Notes: generated by a model not told the origin, from the sequence alone. A DNA stretch of 64,000 nt from an uncultured Allorhizobium sp. (GCA_958439205.1 OY288189.1:2433001-2497000); one strand, 5' to 3'. Counted from the first letter of the stretch, positions 19,261 to 28,401 are shown. Translations and numbers: made by a program.

Positions 19261-19749
19261 ATGTCCCTCAAGTCGATCCTCGCCGCCACGGCACTCATGA
19301 TCTCGTCCGCCCTACCTGCTGCCGCCGAGGTTGTCGGCAAGGTCGGCGTGGATTGGGTCGGCAACGACATCGTCATCGAGGCGATGACCGATCCCGCCGT
19401 CAAGGGCGTCACATGCCATGTCACCTATTTCGACCGTTCGATCATCGACCGGCTGTCGAAGGGAAACTGGTTCGAAGACCCTTCCAACAATTCGATCGCC
19501 TGCAGGCAGACCGGGCCGATCGAGATCGGTGACATCGAGCTTTCCGAAGAGGGCGAGGAAGTCTTCCGCGAAGGTCTCTCGATCATCTGGAAGTCGCTGG
19601 TCGTAAACAGAATTTACGACAAGGAAAACGATACGCTGATCTATCTGGCGCATTCGCGCCAGGTCGTGGAGGGATCCGCCAAGATGGCAATCTCGACCGT
19701 GCCGCTGTTCAATCAGAATGTCGTGTGGACGGCGGGCAAGCCGCAGTAA
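19261..19749 (+). CDS. creA: CreA-family periplasmic protein
   Basis: A 162-residue protein with a clear Sec signal peptide (MSLKSILAATALMISSALPAAAE, cleaved after the Ala run) and the CreA-family body: VGKVGVDWVGNDIVIEAM, VTCHVTYFDRS and NSIACRQTGPIEI, with two cysteines that may pair. The family's biochemical role is unknown although it is widespread in proteobacteria. The ATG at 19261 is preceded by GGAGTGAAG. An upstream in-frame extension into the nuclease gene is rejected because it would destroy the signal peptide. It is the first core gene to the right of the reverse transcriptase island. Confidence 0.88.
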   Translation: MSLKSILAATALMISSALPAAAEVVGKVGVDWVGNDIVIEAMTDPAVKGVTCHVTYFDRSIIDRLSKGNWFEDPSNNSIACRQTGPIEIGDIELSEEGEEVFREGLSIIWKSLVVNRIYDKENDTLIYLAHSRQVVEGSAKMAISTVPLFNQNVVWTAGKPQ

Positions 19750-19901
19750 CGGACCAGTTTAGGGTGGATCGGCGGCGCTACTCATTCGTGTGACGCCGGT
19801 CACTTTCCGAAGCGCGGCAGCTCCGCCATTCATGCCATGCCGGTTCAGCGTCACCCCCATTTCGCAGCCGGCCGGAGCGGAACCTGTTCTCCACTCCAAA
19901 C

Positions 19902-19935
19902 AAAGACGCCCTGGAACCTTACGGATCCAGGGCGT
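19902..19935 (-). terminator. terminator of the small secreted protein gene
   Basis: A perfect 10-bp stem (19906-19915 with 19926-19935) lies 23 bases after the stop of the minus-strand gene and is followed on that strand by CTTTGTTT. The rest of the gap up to the creA-like gene shows nothing convincing. Confidence 0.75.
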
Positions 19936-19958
19936 TCTCAGTAATCTCGCGAGAGAGC

Positions 19959-20321
19959 TTACTTGACGTAGACGATCTTGCCGCCGTTGGCAGCGGTCTC
20001 GACGTCGATGACGTTCATGGCTTCAATGCTCTGCGACTGCAGGGCCTGCACGAGGGCCGGGTCAGCGGCGACTTCAGCCTGGGCTTCGGTCATGGCTGCC
20101 TGGTCGTTGGCCATCTGCTCAAGGCGGGTGTGCTCCTGGCGACCCTGGTCGTTGTCGAGGCTGTCGAGACGGATGATGCTCACGCCTTCAGTCGCCATCG
20201 TGGTGGAATTCGTGGTGGTCGTGGAATCGACCATCGGGGCAGTTGTCTGGGCAAGGGCAACGCCCGAAACGGAGGCGATGGACATGGCACCGGCGAGCGC
20301 AAGCTTTACTGCAGAATTCAT
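19959..20321 (-). CDS. small secreted protein, family unknown
   Basis: A 120-residue protein with a Sec signal peptide (MNSAVKLALAGAMSIASVSGVALAQ cut after Ala-Gln) and a mature part of about 95 residues. This begins with a Thr/Ser-rich linker (VDSTTTTNSTTMATEG) and continues with Gln/Ala/Glu-rich, probably helical sequence. I do not recognise the family. It has its own strong terminator and a 239-base upstream gap, so it is a single-gene transcript. A periplasmic or surface role is inferred only from the signal peptide. The start ATG follows AAGGAGAAAG on the coding strand, a strong ribosome-binding site. Confidence 0.8.
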   Translation of the reverse strand: MNSAVKLALAGAMSIASVSGVALAQTTAPMVDSTTTTNSTTMATEGVSIIRLDSLDNDQGRQEHTRLEQMANDQAAMTEAQAEVAADPALVQALQSQSIEAMNVIDVETAANGGKIVYVK

Positions 20322-20513
20322 GGTCTTTCTCCTTGGTTTCTTTTCAGAATTTTCTGCTTCGTGGGAAGCTGACAGAAGAACGCAGGACCATGATTAGGGT
20401 TCCAGCAGGCGCTAAAAATATTTATAAGTTATAACCAATATTCATCTTAGCTTTATACAACGAAAAAGCACGCCATCGGTGGTGCCGATCGCGTTCGGTG
20501 GTCAGCGCAAGAA

Positions 20514-20545
20514 AAAATGCCCCGCAGATGCGGAGCATTTTCCTG
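20514..20545 (-). terminator. terminator after cheW
   Basis: A 12-bp stem (20514-20525 with 20530-20541, one wobble pair on the minus strand, four-base loop) lies 16 bases past the cheW stop and ends in a T-rich arm on that strand. Confidence 0.85.
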
Positions 20546-20560
20546 GGAAGGTATGTTGGC

Positions 20561-21025
20561 TTAGGCGGCCTGGGCCAGCTCGTCGGCAATCACGGTGTCG
20601 AGGTTGAGGAAGCAGACCATCGACTTTTCGAGTGCGACGATGCCACGGCAGAAGGCGCGCTGTGCTTCCGGAATGATTTCCGGTGCCGGCTGGAGGTCTT
20701 CGCTCTTGATCGTCATCATGTCGGATACCTGTTCGACCAGAAGGCCAACCAGCTTGCCGGCGATGTCGGTGACGATGATGGCGGCGCGCTCCGACGGTTC
20801 CGTCATCTTCATGCCCAAGCGGCAGGCCATGTCGATAACCGGGATAACGGCACCACGCAGGTTGATCAGACCCAGAACGTAAGGCGGGGTATGCGGCATC
20901 GGGGTCACCGGTGCCCAACCGCGGATTTCGCGGATGGCCATGATGTCGATGCAGAATTCCTGGTCGCCGAGGTGGAAGGATACGATTTCCAGATAGGCGC
21001 CCGACTGTTTGATGGCATTACTCAT
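20561..21025 (-). CDS. cheW: chemotaxis coupling protein CheW
   Basis: CheW bridges chemoreceptors to the CheA kinase. The 154-residue protein shows the family pattern: YLEIVSFHLGDQEFCIDI, the RGWAPVTPMPHTPPYVLGLINLRG core, VIPVIDM and VGLLVEQVSDM. It lies two bases after the chemoreceptor gene on the minus strand, so the pair is one operon outside a full che cluster, as is common for extra receptor/CheW sets in rhizobia. A terminator follows, so it is the last gene of the unit. Confidence 0.95.
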   Translation of the reverse strand: MSNAIKQSGAYLEIVSFHLGDQEFCIDIMAIREIRGWAPVTPMPHTPPYVLGLINLRGAVIPVIDMACRLGMKMTEPSERAAIIVTDIAGKLVGLLVEQVSDMMTIKSEDLQPAPEIIPEAQRAFCRGIVALEKSMVCFLNLDTVIADELAQAA

Positions 21026-21027
21026 GT

Positions 21028-22995
21028 TCAGAACTCTTCCCAGTGTTCCTGCGCCGCGGCAGCAGGAGCTGTTGCCGAAGCAGTACGGTTGAACGATCCC
21101 GCAACCCTGTTCATCAGAGCCCGTGCGGGAGACGGTTTCTGAGGGGAGGCGGCCCGGGCCGGCTCCTGATGTTGATCATGAGCAGTCTCGTTCAAGTTCA
21201 CCTTGAACTGCCCGACAAGCCGCGAAAGATTTTCCGCGTCGCTTGCCAGCGTATGGCTTGCCGCATTGGTCTGCTCCACCATGGCGGCGTTCTGTTGCGT
21301 GACCTGGTCCATCTGTCCGACGGCCGAATTGATCTCACTCAGTCCAACTGATTGTTCTCTCGCGCTGGTAACGATTGCCTTAACGTGCTCGTTAATTCGT
21401 AAAACATCTTCGCCGATGCGATGCAGCGCCTGTCCGGTCGCCGTGACCAGTTCGACGCCCGAGCGCACTTCGTCGTTGGATCGGGTGACCAGTGTCTTGA
21501 TATCGCGTGCCGCGTCAGCAGCCCGTCCGGCAAGCGCGCGCACTTCCTGTGCCACGACCGCGAAGCCCTTGCCGGCTTCACCGGCGCGCGCGGCTTCCAC
21601 ACCGGCATTGAGGGCGAGAAGGTTGGTCTGGAAGGCGATCTCGTCGATCACGTTGATGATCTTGCCGATTTCGTCGGTTGCGTCTTCTATCCGGTTCATG
21701 GCGGACATTGCGTCGTTGACAACGGCGCCCGACTTCTCGGCATAGACCTTGGCATTGTCGACCATTTGGCTCGCTTCTTCAGCACGGTCGGTCGCGGTCT
21801 TCACGGTCTCGGTGATTTCTGAGAGTGCGGCGGAGGTCTCTTCGAGGGACGCAGCCTGCTGTTCGGTGCGGCGCGCCAGGTCGTCTGCGGCGCTGCGCAT
21901 CTGCTGGCTGTTGGCATAGATGGAGCTGCTGTTGGTGGCGATCTCGGTCATCACGCGCTTGAGGTTGGTCGCAACCTCGTTGAAGTCGGTCCGAAGCCGC
22001 TCAAGATCGGCAGGGAAGGGGCCGGTGATGGCAGCGCAGAGATCGCCCTTGGACAGGCGGGTGAGGCCTTCGCCGAGCGCATCGACGGCCAGTTTCAGGG
22101 CGCGTGTGTCAGCCTCCATGGTCGCCGTGCGGGTTTCGCGCTCCGCTTCATTCTGTTCGCGCTGGATCTTGCTGCTCTCTTCAAGTTCGCGCTTTTCGAT
22201 CGCGGCCTTGCGGAAGAGTTCGGCTGAGTGGGCCATGCCCCCGATTTCATCGCGCCGATCGGTGCCCTCGACCTGCGAATCGTAATCGCCCTCGGTGATT
22301 CGCTTCATGCTGTTGCGGACGAGGTGAATGCCGTTGGCGATCGAGTTGCCGTGCACGAGCTGGAGAAGGATGACGGTAATGAAGGCAAGGCTGCCCAGAC
22401 CGAGCTGGAAGGTCAGCGCCTGGTCGCTTCGGTTGGTCGCTTCATTGACGTAGTCTTCGACGAGGTTGCCACCAAGGGCCGAGAGATTGTTGAGCACGCC
22501 CGCAAGTCGCTCGCCGGCGCCGTCGATCGCATCGTCAATTGCGGCATAATCTTCTTCCGGGGCTCCCGTCTCGACCATCCGCTTCAGGTCGACCTGGATG
22601 GCGTTGACGACAATCTTCAGGTCGGCCTCGTAGGTGCTGACTTCTCCCGGAACACCAGCCTCGTCCGCAACCAGCTTGAGAACGGGTATGCCATCGTTCA
22701 ACAGCGCGACAGCCGCGCCGATGATCTCGACACGCTCCGCTTGGATCTTGCCTTCGCCGCGATCGATGATCGTGTCCATGGCGGCCAGCACCATATTGGC
22801 ATTGGCGAGCCGCATCTCGTTGATGCGTTCGACGTCATTCTTGATTTCGATGGAGTCCTGGATCGCGGTCGATATCCGCGCATTCTGGTACCAGCCGATG
22901 GCGAGCATCGAGCCGATGCCGATCACTGCTGCGGCCCCAAGCGTCATGAGACGCTGTTTGACCGACAGGTCTCTACCCGTGATGAGATTGAACAT
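21028..22995 (-). CDS. methyl-accepting chemotaxis protein
   Basis: A 655-residue transmembrane chemoreceptor. It has a first transmembrane helix near residue 20 (MTLGAAAVIGIGSMLAIGW), a periplasmic helical sensor domain of about 170 residues, a second helix (LGLGSLAFITVILLQLVHG), a HAMP segment, and the highly conserved signalling hairpin FQTNLLALNAGVEAARAGEAGKGFAVVAQEVRALA. The C-terminus ends HWEEF, which fits the xWxxF pentapeptide that tethers CheR and CheB methylation enzymes. The ATG at 22995 follows GGGGAG and gives MFNLITGRDLSVKQRL; the longer frame is less likely. The ligand is not predictable. Confidence 0.94.
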   Translation of the reverse strand: MFNLITGRDLSVKQRLMTLGAAAVIGIGSMLAIGWYQNARISTAIQDSIEIKNDVERINEMRLANANMVLAAMDTIIDRGEGKIQAERVEIIGAAVALLNDGIPVLKLVADEAGVPGEVSTYEADLKIVVNAIQVDLKRMVETGAPEEDYAAIDDAIDGAGERLAGVLNNLSALGGNLVEDYVNEATNRSDQALTFQLGLGSLAFITVILLQLVHGNSIANGIHLVRNSMKRITEGDYDSQVEGTDRRDEIGGMAHSAELFRKAAIEKRELEESSKIQREQNEAERETRTATMEADTRALKLAVDALGEGLTRLSKGDLCAAITGPFPADLERLRTDFNEVATNLKRVMTEIATNSSSIYANSQQMRSAADDLARRTEQQAASLEETSAALSEITETVKTATDRAEEASQMVDNAKVYAEKSGAVVNDAMSAMNRIEDATDEIGKIINVIDEIAFQTNLLALNAGVEAARAGEAGKGFAVVAQEVRALAGRAADAARDIKTLVTRSNDEVRSGVELVTATGQALHRIGEDVLRINEHVKAIVTSAREQSVGLSEINSAVGQMDQVTQQNAAMVEQTNAASHTLASDAENLSRLVGQFKVNLNETAHDQHQEPARAASPQKPSPARALMNRVAGSFNRTASATAPAAAAQEHWEEF

Positions 22996-23189
22996 GTAAC
23001 TCCCCAGCCTCGATCCCGACGGCCCCTGCACGCCGGTGACGTGTCATGCGCAATCCGGGGAGGAGTAATCCCGGTGGACAGTCATGTCCGCTTGGCCTCG
23101 TTGGCCAAAACGCTCACGCAGAATCTCTAATATTAGTTAATCTAAAACTAACTGCGGCGATTTGCACCGCAATCTGTGCTTGTCTTTCG

Positions 23190-23978
23190 TCAAGAGGCTG
23201 TAATTGCCCGACGATAAAGGTGCCAAGTGGCGTGCCCGGCCACGGGCAAAACCACCAGTAGACCGAGGAATAGGGGAATTAGCGCGGCAATCGCGAGCGC
23301 CGCCACGACCAGTCCGAATGCCAGCATCGGGGCCGGGTTTTCGATCACCGTGCGCATGCTGGTCAGCATGGCGGTGACGAAATCGACGTCGTGATCGAGC
23401 AGCAGGGGCATCGAGATGACGGTGGCGGTAAAGAGGATCATGGCGAGCACCGCACCGACGACCGTCCCGATGGCGAGGAAAAGAAGCCCTTGCGGTGTCG
23501 TCAGCACGACATTGGCGAAGGCATCGAGGGTTGCCGGTATGCGAAAGCCCAGAAAGAGAGCCATCAGCAGCCGGATCTGGTAGATCCAGATCCAGAAGAT
23601 GAATAGCACGACGAAGGCCATCCAGGAGAGCTGCCGTTCTCGCTGGCGGAAGACCTCGGCCAGGATTGCCTTCCAGCCGACGGATTCGCCGCGCTGGTTC
23701 CGGCGGCTGATCTCGTAAAGGCCGACGGCGATGAAGGGGCCAATCAAGGGAAAGCCGATGGCGACGGGAATGATCATCCAGGGCAAGTGATAATAGGTCA
23801 GCATGACCGCGATGAAGATGCCGCCCAGCGCGTAGATCGCGCCGAAGAACAGGCCGAAGGCGGGGTAGGTGCGGAAGTCGCGCCATCCGTCTGCAAAGGC
23901 GGCACGCACGTCTTGCATGCCCAGTGGGTTGATCTGCAGTTTTGGCAGTGAGCCGCGATCGAGTGCGTGCTGTTCCAT
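23190..23978 (-). CDS. DUF2189 membrane protein
   Basis: A 262-residue integral membrane protein with six or so hydrophobic helices and the DUF2189 opening INPLGMQDVRAAFADGWRDF, followed by PAFGLFFGAIYALGGIF. The family's function is unknown. I chose the ATG at 23978, preceded by GGGAGGGACCG, over a longer start at 24053. The 194 bases between its stop and the chemoreceptor start contain no credible gene. It is divergent from the small membrane protein gene at 24117. Confidence 0.82.
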   Translation of the reverse strand: MEQHALDRGSLPKLQINPLGMQDVRAAFADGWRDFRTYPAFGLFFGAIYALGGIFIAVMLTYYHLPWMIIPVAIGFPLIGPFIAVGLYEISRRNQRGESVGWKAILAEVFRQRERQLSWMAFVVLFIFWIWIYQIRLLMALFLGFRIPATLDAFANVVLTTPQGLLFLAIGTVVGAVLAMILFTATVISMPLLLDHDVDFVTAMLTSMRTVIENPAPMLAFGLVVAALAIAALIPLFLGLLVVLPVAGHATWHLYRRAITAS

Positions 23979-24116
23979 CGGTCCCTCCCAAGACGCCTGG
24001 TCCTTGCGACAATCTGTCAGCAAATCATGATTCTCTTCCTTGATATCCGTCAAGTCGCCGGCGCAGGCCCGCGATTCTCCCGTTTCATCCTGAACAAACT
24101 GCGGTAAGATGCGGTC

Positions 24117-24272
24117 ATGTCGGATCTCGCGCGTTCACAAAAGTGGTTGCCATACACGGCCCTGTTCCTGGCAGGAGCAGTGTTTACGCTCGCCGTGTTT
24201 CTCGGCTGGATGCGCTTCGGCGGTGAGATATTCCTGACCCTCATCGAAAGCGGTCTGGCCTACTGCTTCTGA
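24117..24272 (+). CDS. 51-residue single-pass membrane protein
   Basis: A short frame beginning MSDLARSQKWLPYTALFLAG and ending LIESGLAYCF, with one transmembrane segment (TALFLAGAVFTLAVFLGWM). It is too short for many gene finders. The hydrophobic pattern, balanced charge and G+C bias support a real gene. The upstream ribosome-binding site (GGTAAG) is moderate. It lies 128 bases before the SCO1-type copper chaperone gene in the same direction, so a role near cytochrome oxidase assembly is possible but only from location. The family is not recognised. Confidence 0.6.
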   Translation: MSDLARSQKWLPYTALFLAGAVFTLAVFLGWMRFGGEIFLTLIESGLAYCF

Positions 24273-24400
24273 CCGCAGCGCTTGGCACGGACCGTGACAA
24301 ATCGGCGCTCATTGGCCCTTCCACACTGAGTTGAATTGCCTTCCCGTGTCGGTAGGTTTATCCGGCTTTGCAATGAATTTGGATGCAAGGGATTGCCAGC

Positions 24401-25000
24401 ATGAAAACAGTCAGGGTCATCTTGTGGGCGGCAGTGGTCGTCATGGCGGGCGTGCTTGGCTGGCTGACCTATCAGGTGACGCAGTCGGAGCAGACGATTG
24501 CGGAAGCGCCGTTCGGCGTGCCGTTTCAGCTTGTCGACCAAAATGGCCAGCCGATCACGGAGCAGGCCTTCCGGGGCAAGCCGACTGCGCTCTTCTTCGG
24601 TTTTACCCATTGCCCGGAAGTCTGCCCGACGACACTCTTCGAGCTTGACGGCTGGCTGAAGACGGTCGACCCCGATGCAAAGGGGCTGCAGGCCTATTTC
24701 GTGACGGTGGATCCGGAGCGGGATACGCCGGAGATCCTCGGACGTTACATCTCCAACGTGACGGACCGCGTAAAGGGCATCGCCGGCGAGCCGGCAAAGA
24801 TCGCCGACGTCGTGAAGGGCTTCCGGGTCTATGCCAAGAAGGTGCCGCTCGACGAAGCCAAGCCTGATGGCGACTACACCATGGACCACACGGCATCCGT
24901 CTTCCTGCTCGATGCAGAAGGCCGCTTCAAGGGGACGATTGCCTATGGCGAGAACCCCGACACGGCGATCAAGAAGCTTGAAAACCTGATGAAGGGCTGA
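24401..25000 (+). CDS. SCO1/SenC-type copper chaperone
   Basis: A 199-residue protein with an N-terminal membrane anchor (VILWAAVVVMAGVLGWLTYQ) and a periplasmic thioredoxin-like domain. The copper-binding CxxxC is present in THCPEVC (Cys71 and Cys75) and the distal His163 in MDHTASVF; FVTVDPERDTPE is a further family hallmark. Such proteins deliver copper to the CuA site of cytochrome c oxidase or act as thiol reductases. The ATG at 24401 begins MKTVRVILW; an ATG 18 bases upstream gives six extra residues. It precedes prmA, which probably has its own signals. Confidence 0.92.
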   Translation: MKTVRVILWAAVVVMAGVLGWLTYQVTQSEQTIAEAPFGVPFQLVDQNGQPITEQAFRGKPTALFFGFTHCPEVCPTTLFELDGWLKTVDPDAKGLQAYFVTVDPERDTPEILGRYISNVTDRVKGIAGEPAKIADVVKGFRVYAKKVPLDEAKPDGDYTMDHTASVFLLDAEGRFKGTIAYGENPDTAIKKLENLMKG

Positions 25001-25087
25001 TGTCGAGCCCTTCGCCGGAGGTTGCCATGGCGCCGTTTGCGTTGTACCGCAACGCCTGACCGCCCAGACCTTCGAGGAAGACCGATC

Positions 25088-25972
25088 GTGGCCGAAATCC
25101 GCCTTTATGTGACCAACACCGAAAAGAACGTCAATCGGATCCTGGATCTGATGAGCTTTGCCTTCGGCGAAGAGGATTTTGCCATCGCGACCACCGAGGT
25201 CGACGAGAAGGCGGATATCTGGGAGGCGTCCATCTATCTGATGGCCGACGAGGAAAACGAGGTCAGGCCACGCTTCGAAGACTTGCTCTCTGAGGAGTTC
25301 CCGGACCTGACGATCGAACTCGAGGTCATCCCCGATATTGACTGGATCGCTAAATCTCTCGAAGGCTTGAAGCCGGTCCGCGCCGGACGCTTCCTGGTGC
25401 ATGGGTCGCATGACCGCGACAAGGTTCAGGTGCATGACGTCGCGATCGAAATCGACGCGGGTCAGGCCTTCGGAACCGGTCATCACGGCACGACGGCAGG
25501 CTGCCTTGAAGTCATCGAAAAAGTTGTTCGCTCCCGCAAGGTCCGCAATGCGCTCGACCTCGGCACGGGCAGCGGCGTTCTGGCAATCGCCGTCCGCAAG
25601 CTGCTTCCGGTGCCGGTGCTGGCGACGGATATCGATCCGATCGCTGTCCGTGTCGCGAAAGACAATGCGCGGCGCAACCAGATTGTCGACGGCATCGATT
25701 TCCGCACGGCACCCGGTTTTCACTCCACGGCGTTTCGCGAATACGGGCCCTTCGATCTCATCATCGCCAATATTCTAGCGCGGCCGCTGATCAAGATGGC
25801 GCCGCAACTCGTCAACCATCTGGCTCCTAACGGATCCGTGGTTCTCTCCGGCATTCTGGCCGAGCAGCGCTGGAAGGTCATCGCCGCCTATAGCGCGGAA
25901 GGACTGTCCCATGTGAAGACGATCTGGCGCAACGGCTGGGTGACCATTCACTTCACGCAAGGGAAGGGCTGA
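25088..25972 (+). CDS. prmA: ribosomal protein L11 methyltransferase PrmA
   Basis: PrmA trimethylates ribosomal protein L11. The 294-residue product has an N-terminal substrate-recognition domain with the acidic stretch MADEENEVRPRFEDLL and a C-terminal Rossmann methyltransferase domain with the S-adenosylmethionine motif ALDLGTGSGVLAIA and the family block AFGTGHHGTTAGCLE. NANIL-like motif IIANILARPL is also seen. I use the GTG at 25088 (MAEIRLYVTNTEKN), which follows GAGGAAG; the longer ATG start adds 22 residues that do not fit. A bidirectional terminator follows. Confidence 0.93.
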   Translation: MAEIRLYVTNTEKNVNRILDLMSFAFGEEDFAIATTEVDEKADIWEASIYLMADEENEVRPRFEDLLSEEFPDLTIELEVIPDIDWIAKSLEGLKPVRAGRFLVHGSHDRDKVQVHDVAIEIDAGQAFGTGHHGTTAGCLEVIEKVVRSRKVRNALDLGTGSGVLAIAVRKLLPVPVLATDIDPIAVRVAKDNARRNQIVDGIDFRTAPGFHSTAFREYGPFDLIIANILARPLIKMAPQLVNHLAPNGSVVLSGILAEQRWKVIAAYSAEGLSHVKTIWRNGWVTIHFTQGKG

Positions 25973-26000
25973 GACGTAACGTCAGCCTCAGTGGCAATGA

Positions 26001-26032
26001 AAAAAGGCGGCTCCGCAAGGAGCCGCCTTTTT
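26001..26032. terminator. bidirectional terminator between prmA and the DUF1127 gene
   Basis: A perfect 14-bp stem (26001-26014 with 26019-26032, loop GCAA) begins with five A and ends with five T, so it works on both strands. It serves both prmA and the convergent small gene. Confidence 0.92.
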
Positions 26033-26124
26033 GGCATCGGCATCATGCCGCGCCGAACTCCGCGAGCGTGGGAGGAGCGCTCAAGCGGATGGTGGATTAG
26101 ACGGCCGTTGCCAGCCGCTGCCGA

Positions 26125-26298
26125 TCAGATGATCGAGCGCTGATGCGGACGACGACGCAGTTCGTCGCGGGTCAGTCCCATGGCTGCCAGCGAAGCGTCG
26201 TCAAGCGTTAGCAGTGCGCCGGTTGCATAGAGATCGGCACGACGCTGGCGTGCCTCGACAAGATTGTTCAGGGCGGTGCGCAGGAAAGACTTGGCCAT
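26125..26298 (-). CDS. DUF1127 small Arg-rich protein
   Basis: A 57-residue protein, MAKSFLRTALNNLVEARQ at the start and LRRRPHQRSII at the end, with the DUF1127-type pattern of an amphipathic helix followed by MGLTRDELRRR. Members of this family in rhizobia are small conserved proteins, some affecting phosphate metabolism and RNA turnover; the role of this one is not known. The start is preceded by GAACCGAGAG. The 264 bases between it and the aminopeptidase gene hold the promoters of both divergent genes, but no box was called confidently. Confidence 0.8.
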   Translation of the reverse strand: MAKSFLRTALNNLVEARQRRADLYATGALLTLDDASLAAMGLTRDELRRRPHQRSII

Positions 26299-26562
26299 CT
26301 CTCGGTTCCTTCTCGGTTTCGGACGCTTGTTCTGTCGTCCTCGATGATCCTGATATAGTCCTGTTGGCGCGTTTCAGTCAGATGGCTTGGAGCACGGGAG
26401 ATCTGCGTTTGCTGCATAGCAACATAAGCTTTGCCTGAAATTGCGGCATGGCTGTTTTAGAGGGGCGGCATCTGCTGCGAAACGATGCGCCGGTGGTGGT
26501 GAGGGCCGGGAGGCCTTGCTATAAGCGCTGACAGAATCCGTAACTCAGCGCGAGCAAGTCCC

Positions 26563-28398
26563 ATGTTTCAGTCCTTCGAGGTCAAGTCCACGCCGCTTCA
26601 CGGCAAGTCCCGCATCGCAGCGATCCGCGGCTTGTTCGGCGAACTCGGAATCGACGGTGTGCTCGTTCCGCGCTCGGATGAGTATCTGGGCGAGTATGTT
26701 CCCGAATCCGCCGAGCGTCTCGCCTGGGCCACCGGATTTACCGGGTCGGCCGGTATGCTAATGGTAACCGAAACGCTCGCTGTCGTCTTTGTCGACGGGC
26801 GCTATGTCACGCAGCTCGCGCAGCAGGTGGATCCCGCCGTCTTCACGCCTGGCGATCTCGTCGGCGAACCGCCGCACAAGTGGATCGAAAACCGGGCATC
26901 GAAGGGTTTCCGCCTTGGCATCGATCCCTGGATGCATACCGGTGCCGAAGTGCGCCGTCTCGAGAAGGCGCTGGCCGACAAGGGCGGCAGTCTTGTCTTC
27001 CTTCCCTTCAACCCTGTTGATCGCCTCTGGACGGATCGCCCGGCCGAGCCGAACGGGGCCGTGATGATCCAGGCCCTCAATCAGGCGGGGGTATCGGCTG
27101 CCGACAAGCTGAAGAAGATCAGCGCCGAACTCGCCGAGAAGAATCTGGCGGCCGTGTTGATCACCGATCCCTCGTCTGTTGCCTGGATCTTCAATCTGCG
27201 TGGCAGCGATGTGCCGCACACGCCGCATCCGCTGTCGCGTGCGATCATCAAGGCAGACGGTTCGGCCGAACTCTTCCTCGACAGCGCAAAGACCAATCTC
27301 GAGGTCGAGAGCTATCTGCGTGACCTTTGCGAGCAGGTTGATCCTGCAGTCCTGTCCGAGCGGCTGGAGCGTGTGGCCCGCGATGGTGCGCGCATCCTCG
27401 TCGATCCCGATCTCGCGCCATACGCACTCTCTCGCATGATCCGCGATAGCGGCGGCGAGGTGGTCGAGGGCAATGATCCGGCCAAGCTTGGACGTGCCGT
27501 GAAGAACATGGTCGAGCTCAATGGCTCGGCTGCCGCCCATCTGCAGGATGGCGTGGCCATGGTGGAATTCCTCCGCTGGTTCGACGAGCAGCCGCATGGC
27601 AGCCTGACCGAAATCGCAGCGGCGCAGAAGCTGGAAGCCGTGCGCGCCTCGGTCGGCGAGCGCATGCAGAACCCGCTCAAAGACATTTCATTCGACACGA
27701 TCTCCGGTGCCGGCGAAAATGCCGCGATCATGCATTATCGCGTGACGACGGATAGCGACCGACAGATCCGGTCCGCCGAGATGTTCCTGATCGATTCGGG
27801 CGCGCAATATGTGAACGGCACGACCGACATCACCCGCACGCTTGCCGTCGGCGAGGTGCCGGACGAACAGAAGCGGTTCTTCACGCTGGCGCTGAAGGGC
27901 ATGATCGCGATCAGCACGGCGCGTTTCCCGAAGGGTACGCGCGGCTGCGATCTCGATCCGCTGGCCCGTATCGCGCTCTGGAAAGCCGGTGCCGACTTCG
28001 CGCATGGAACTGGCCATGGTGTTGGCTCCTACCTCTCCGTGCATGAGGGGCCGCAGCGGATTGCCCGCCTATCCACGCAGGAGCTGCTGCCCGGCATGAT
28101 CCTCTCCAACGAGCCCGGCTATTACCGTCCAGGCAGCTTCGGTATCCGCATCGAAAACCTGATCTATGTGCGTGAGGCCGAGGCGATCGAGGGTGGCGAC
28201 CAGCCGATGCTCGGCTTCGAGACGCTCACCTTCGTGCCGATCGATCGCAACCTCATCGTCGAGGACCTGCTGACGCGTGACGAGCTGCAGTGGCTCGACG
28301 CCTATCATGCCAAGACCCGCGAAGAGTTGTCGCCGCTGATCTCCGATGCCGCGACGCGCGAATGGCTTGAGCGGGCAACGGCGCCGTTTGCGCGCTGA
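26563..28398 (+). CDS. pepP: M24-family Xaa-Pro aminopeptidase (aminopeptidase P)
   Basis: A 611-residue metallopeptidase that removes N-terminal residues ahead of proline. It has two creatinase-like N-terminal domains (residues 1-300) and a C-terminal pita-bread catalytic domain with all five metal ligands visible: Asp in DSGAQYVNGTTDITRT (two Asp), His in HGTGHGVGSYL, Glu in LSNEPGYYRPG and Glu in IRIENLIYV. Three-domain length matches the eukaryote-like cytosolic APP1 form found in alphaproteobacteria, longer than E. coli PepP. The gene is alone on its strand and converges on azlD three bases later. Confidence 0.92.
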   Translation: MFQSFEVKSTPLHGKSRIAAIRGLFGELGIDGVLVPRSDEYLGEYVPESAERLAWATGFTGSAGMLMVTETLAVVFVDGRYVTQLAQQVDPAVFTPGDLVGEPPHKWIENRASKGFRLGIDPWMHTGAEVRRLEKALADKGGSLVFLPFNPVDRLWTDRPAEPNGAVMIQALNQAGVSAADKLKKISAELAEKNLAAVLITDPSSVAWIFNLRGSDVPHTPHPLSRAIIKADGSAELFLDSAKTNLEVESYLRDLCEQVDPAVLSERLERVARDGARILVDPDLAPYALSRMIRDSGGEVVEGNDPAKLGRAVKNMVELNGSAAAHLQDGVAMVEFLRWFDEQPHGSLTEIAAAQKLEAVRASVGERMQNPLKDISFDTISGAGENAAIMHYRVTTDSDRQIRSAEMFLIDSGAQYVNGTTDITRTLAVGEVPDEQKRFFTLALKGMIAISTARFPKGTRGCDLDPLARIALWKAGADFAHGTGHGVGSYLSVHEGPQRIARLSTQELLPGMILSNEPGYYRPGSFGIRIENLIYVREAEAIEGGDQPMLGFETLTFVPIDRNLIVEDLLTRDELQWLDAYHAKTREELSPLISDAATREWLERATAPFAR

Positions 28399-28401
28399 GG
28401 G

